NCBI GenBank assembly: GCA_001600355.1 | Contig: BCJU01000003.1 | Location: forward strand, 934,519 to 998,518 | Length of the DNA stretch: 64,000 bases | From: Meira nashicola | Taxonomy: Eukaryota > Basidiomycota > Exobasidiomycetes > Exobasidiales > Brachybasidiaceae | Direction: 5' to 3' | Part shown: positions 61,958 through 64,000 of the stretch, in pieces | How the letters are laid out: each line of letters starts with the position of its first letter | Numbering within the stretch: the first letter of the stretch is position 1 | Position numbers and translations under genes: made by a program | Notes under the pieces: model-generated | What the model was told of the DNA's origin: nothing | The model's input: the letters and a program-made list of their open reading frames with translations, nothing else | Databases searched by the model: none

Positions 61958-64000
61958 ATGACCCAACGAAGGTCAATCATAAAACATCCACACGAATATG
62001 CCGGTGCACCACAAATCCTTTCGCCTATCGAAGGATTTGGAGAACGCTTTGACCAATCTTTCCTTACAGGAGTCAATGGAAGCGCCGGTACGACAAATGG
62101 AGGTGGTCAGAGCTCAAGTTCTGGTGTAGGAAATGGAACGGGCTCTAACGCTGCTACAACTCATGATCAATTTTCTTCTCCAAACATGTTTTCACAACCT
62201 GGCGCAAACAATAGTAATAGCAGTAGCCCTATTCCCCGTGGAGGTGAATTTGATTTAATTCCTCAACGTAGTGCTCCTTTACCGCCCGGTGTAGGAGTTG
62301 GATCAAATAATCAAAACCTTTCTTCAGCTAATTATCGTCCATCTACTGCTGGAATGGCAACTTCAACACGCTCACCTCCTCGTTCTAACAGTATCAGACC
62401 CGGAATGGGCTCTGGCTATCCAGGCGGAAGTAGTAGTAGTAGTCAAGGTATGAACGGCACTCAATCTTTTGGAATGGCCAACAATGATAATCCAGCATCA
62501 ACATCATCCAATAATCGACCATGGGTTGAAGGAAGCGCTGCTAATCAACAATCATTTGCATCCGGACCTCCGCGTCCAATTCGGGCAAACACGTTTGATG
62601 CTACAGGAAATGGGCGTTCTGTACCTACTCTTGGAAGTCCTTTGCTTACGCAAGATAATACTTCTTCTAATGGACCTGCGAGTGGTTTCTTGCCTGCAGT
62701 AACACGATCGCATGCCTCTGTCGCAGGACCTGCTGGTTCACCTCATCTTTCTTCTGCTCATTCAACATTTTCTGGTCAGAGCGCAGTAAATACAAACGAT
62801 ACCAATTGGAGCTCCGGTTTGGCCAGCGCATTGGATGATTCTATGCCTGGAACGACGGTAGCAAGTGGTACTTTGAGCCAATTATCTTCTCCCATTTCAC
62901 CCGGTAATAGCGTTCCTGGCGGATCCTATTCTACTTTACGCGGTGCGAGAAGCAATACTACTAGCGGTGCCGTTTCGGGCAACAATGCGTTCGGAGGTAA
63001 CGAATTCGGACCAGGTGGACGAAATACATTTAAATCCGTCTTTGGAGGTTTCGTTAATTCGATGAGCGATGTCTTTTCACAACAAAAGAAGATTGAAATT
63101 TCAACTCCATACGATCCCGTTCATCTTACCCATGTCGGTTTCAATTCAGACACAGGAGAATTCACCGGATTGCCCAAAGAATGGCAACAGCTATTGCAAA
63201 ATTCAGGTATCTCAAAAGAAGATCAAGCTAAAAATCCACAAGCGGTTATGGATATCGTTGCTTTTTATCAAGATGTAACGCAAAATACTGAAGATGAATC
63301 TGTATGGAGAAAGATGAACGGAGGTCCAGGTCATACTAACGAAGGTTCTGCTTCAGATTCACGATCGGAAAGTACAGGAAGTAGCGGAGTTGTTCGGTCA
63401 GGAGATGGTGTTTACGAAAAGCCAAGGGCTGCTCCAGCTCCACCAGGTGCAGGTGGTCTGAATACATCACAATCCATGCGTAAAAGCTCCAGGCCGCCTC
63501 CTACAGAAGCAAATAAAGCTGCTGCTGCAGCAGCAATTTCTGGAGCAGGTCCTATCCCAACAAGGCCTGCACCTTCGCCTGGTCTTGGTGCCGGTCTTGC
63601 TACTCCACCTATGCCAAGTGCAAGTAGTCCAAAGATTGGAACGAATAAGACGCCTTCTCCTTCTGGCGCGAGTGGTAAAGGTGCACTTTCTTCTGCTTCT
63701 ATGAAAGTCAAAGGTTCGCCAAGTGGTGGATCAGAAGGTGCTTCTATTACCAAATCTGCTTCTACAAAAGCACCCACTGGAGCACAGCCTCGTCGTAGGG
63801 ATACGAAGAAGACTGGAATGAAAGATCATGAAGTGATTGAAAAACTCAAGACGATCTGTACTGATGCAGACCCAACGAAACTTTATCGTGATTTCGAAAA
63901 GATTGGTGCAGGTGCTTCTGGTGGTGTGTATACGGCTTATCAAGTAGGCAGCAATGTATCTGTTGCTATTAAACAAATGAATCTTGAACAACAGCCAAAG
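61958..64000 (+). CDS. Ste20/PAK-family protein kinase, 5' part
   Basis: 681 codons are visible; the gene runs off the window. Residues 1-370 are Ser/Gly/Asn-rich and disordered. At about 380-425 lies the CRIB/p21-binding domain (ISTPYDPVHLTHVGFNSDTG, then FTGLPKEWQQLLQNSGIS), which binds Cdc42/Rac. After a Pro/Ala-rich linker comes RRRDTKK and the kinase start (LYRDFEKIGAGASGGVYTAY, glycine loop; VAIKQMNLEQQPK holds the ATP lysine). No PH domain is seen before CRIB, so it is the Ste20 type (mating/filamentation MAP kinase pathway) rather than Cla4. The catalytic HRD and DFG parts are beyond the edge. ATG 61958 begins a frame with no stop to the edge and no intron. Confidence 0.9.
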   Translation, partial: MTQRRSIIKHPHEYAGAPQILSPIEGFGERFDQSFLTGVNGSAGTTNGGGQSSSSGVGNGTGSNAATTHDQFSSPNMFSQPGANNSNSSSPIPRGGEFDLIPQRSAPLPPGVGVGSNNQNLSSANYRPSTAGMATSTRSPPRSNSIRPGMGSGYPGGSSSSSQGMNGTQSFGMANNDNPASTSSNNRPWVEGSAANQQSFASGPPRPIRANTFDATGNGRSVPTLGSPLLTQDNTSSNGPASGFLPAVTRSHASVAGPAGSPHLSSAHSTFSGQSAVNTNDTNWSSGLASALDDSMPGTTVASGTLSQLSSPISPGNSVPGGSYSTLRGARSNTTSGAVSGNNAFGGNEFGPGGRNTFKSVFGGFVNSMSDVFSQQKKIEISTPYDPVHLTHVGFNSDTGEFTGLPKEWQQLLQNSGISKEDQAKNPQAVMDIVAFYQDVTQNTEDESVWRKMNGGPGHTNEGSASDSRSESTGSSGVVRSGDGVYEKPRAAPAPPGAGGLNTSQSMRKSSRPPPTEANKAAAAAAISGAGPIPTRPAPSPGLGAGLATPPMPSASSPKIGTNKTPSPSGASGKGALSSASMKVKGSPSGGSEGASITKSASTKAPTGAQPRRRDTKKTGMKDHEVIEKLKTICTDADPTKLYRDFEKIGAGASGGVYTAYQVGSNVSVAIKQMNLEQQPK

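Overview
The window looks like a gene-dense, intron-poor fungal nuclear chromosome segment. Long intronless ORFs of 400-1160 codons are typical. The few introns I can place are mostly 59-77 nt, with GTGAGT or GTAAGT donors, CAG or TAG acceptors and CTRAC/CTGAC-like branch sites. Base composition is AT-leaning. A basidiomycete is suggested by a seven-TM protein of DUF6534-like build, and the intron-poor large genes fit the smut lineage (Ustilaginomycotina) best. That placement is an inference from architecture, not from a database comparison. I see no rRNA or tRNA gene, transposon or CRISPR array.

Layout, left to right. 0-17 kb is a strictly alternating series: MTW1 kinetochore protein (-), proteasome beta4 PRE1 (+), a gelsolin-repeat protein (-), KRR1 ribosome-assembly factor (+), PRM1 cell-fusion membrane protein (-), an Est1/SMG7-type protein (+) and the CDK8/SSN3 Mediator kinase (-). 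17-29 kb is a + strand run: a seven-TM protein, a USP16/45-like deubiquitinase, SURF4/Erv29 and a KDM3-like JmjC protein broken by one in-frame TAA. 29-39 kb alternates again: TACO1 (-), an Afi1/MesA DENN-like protein (+), a TTL-domain protein (-), an Ariadne RBR E3 ligase (+) and a GNAT acetyltransferase (-). 39-50 kb holds hexokinase with two possible first exons (+), an orphan four-TM protein (+), an orphan serine-rich protein (-), a peroxisomal SCP2 protein (+) and TIM44 (+). 50-64 kb holds a MEF2-type MADS-box factor (-), glycogen branching enzyme (+), ribosomal protein eL33 (+), a caleosin-like EF-hand protein (+) and the 5' part of a Ste20/PAK kinase, cut by the window edge.

There is no operon-like pathway cluster. 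Most genes are housekeeping. Functional threads include carbohydrate metabolism (hexokinase, branching enzyme), ubiquitin (proteasome, USP, RBR ligase), polarity, mating and signalling (PRM1, Afi1, Ste20, the MEF2-type factor) and organelle biogenesis (TIM44, TACO1, SCP2, SURF4). Divergent pairs share promoters of about 0.3-2.3 kb, and convergent pairs are separated by only about 100-200 bp.

The points I consider most worth a second look are the in-frame stop inside the JmjC gene, the two candidate hexokinase first exons (one carrying two RRGS motifs, one lacking them), a recurrent intergenic TAGTCTA element, the triple CACGTG cluster upstream of eL33, and the divergent caleosin-like gene. 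I did not find a clearly new multi-gene system.
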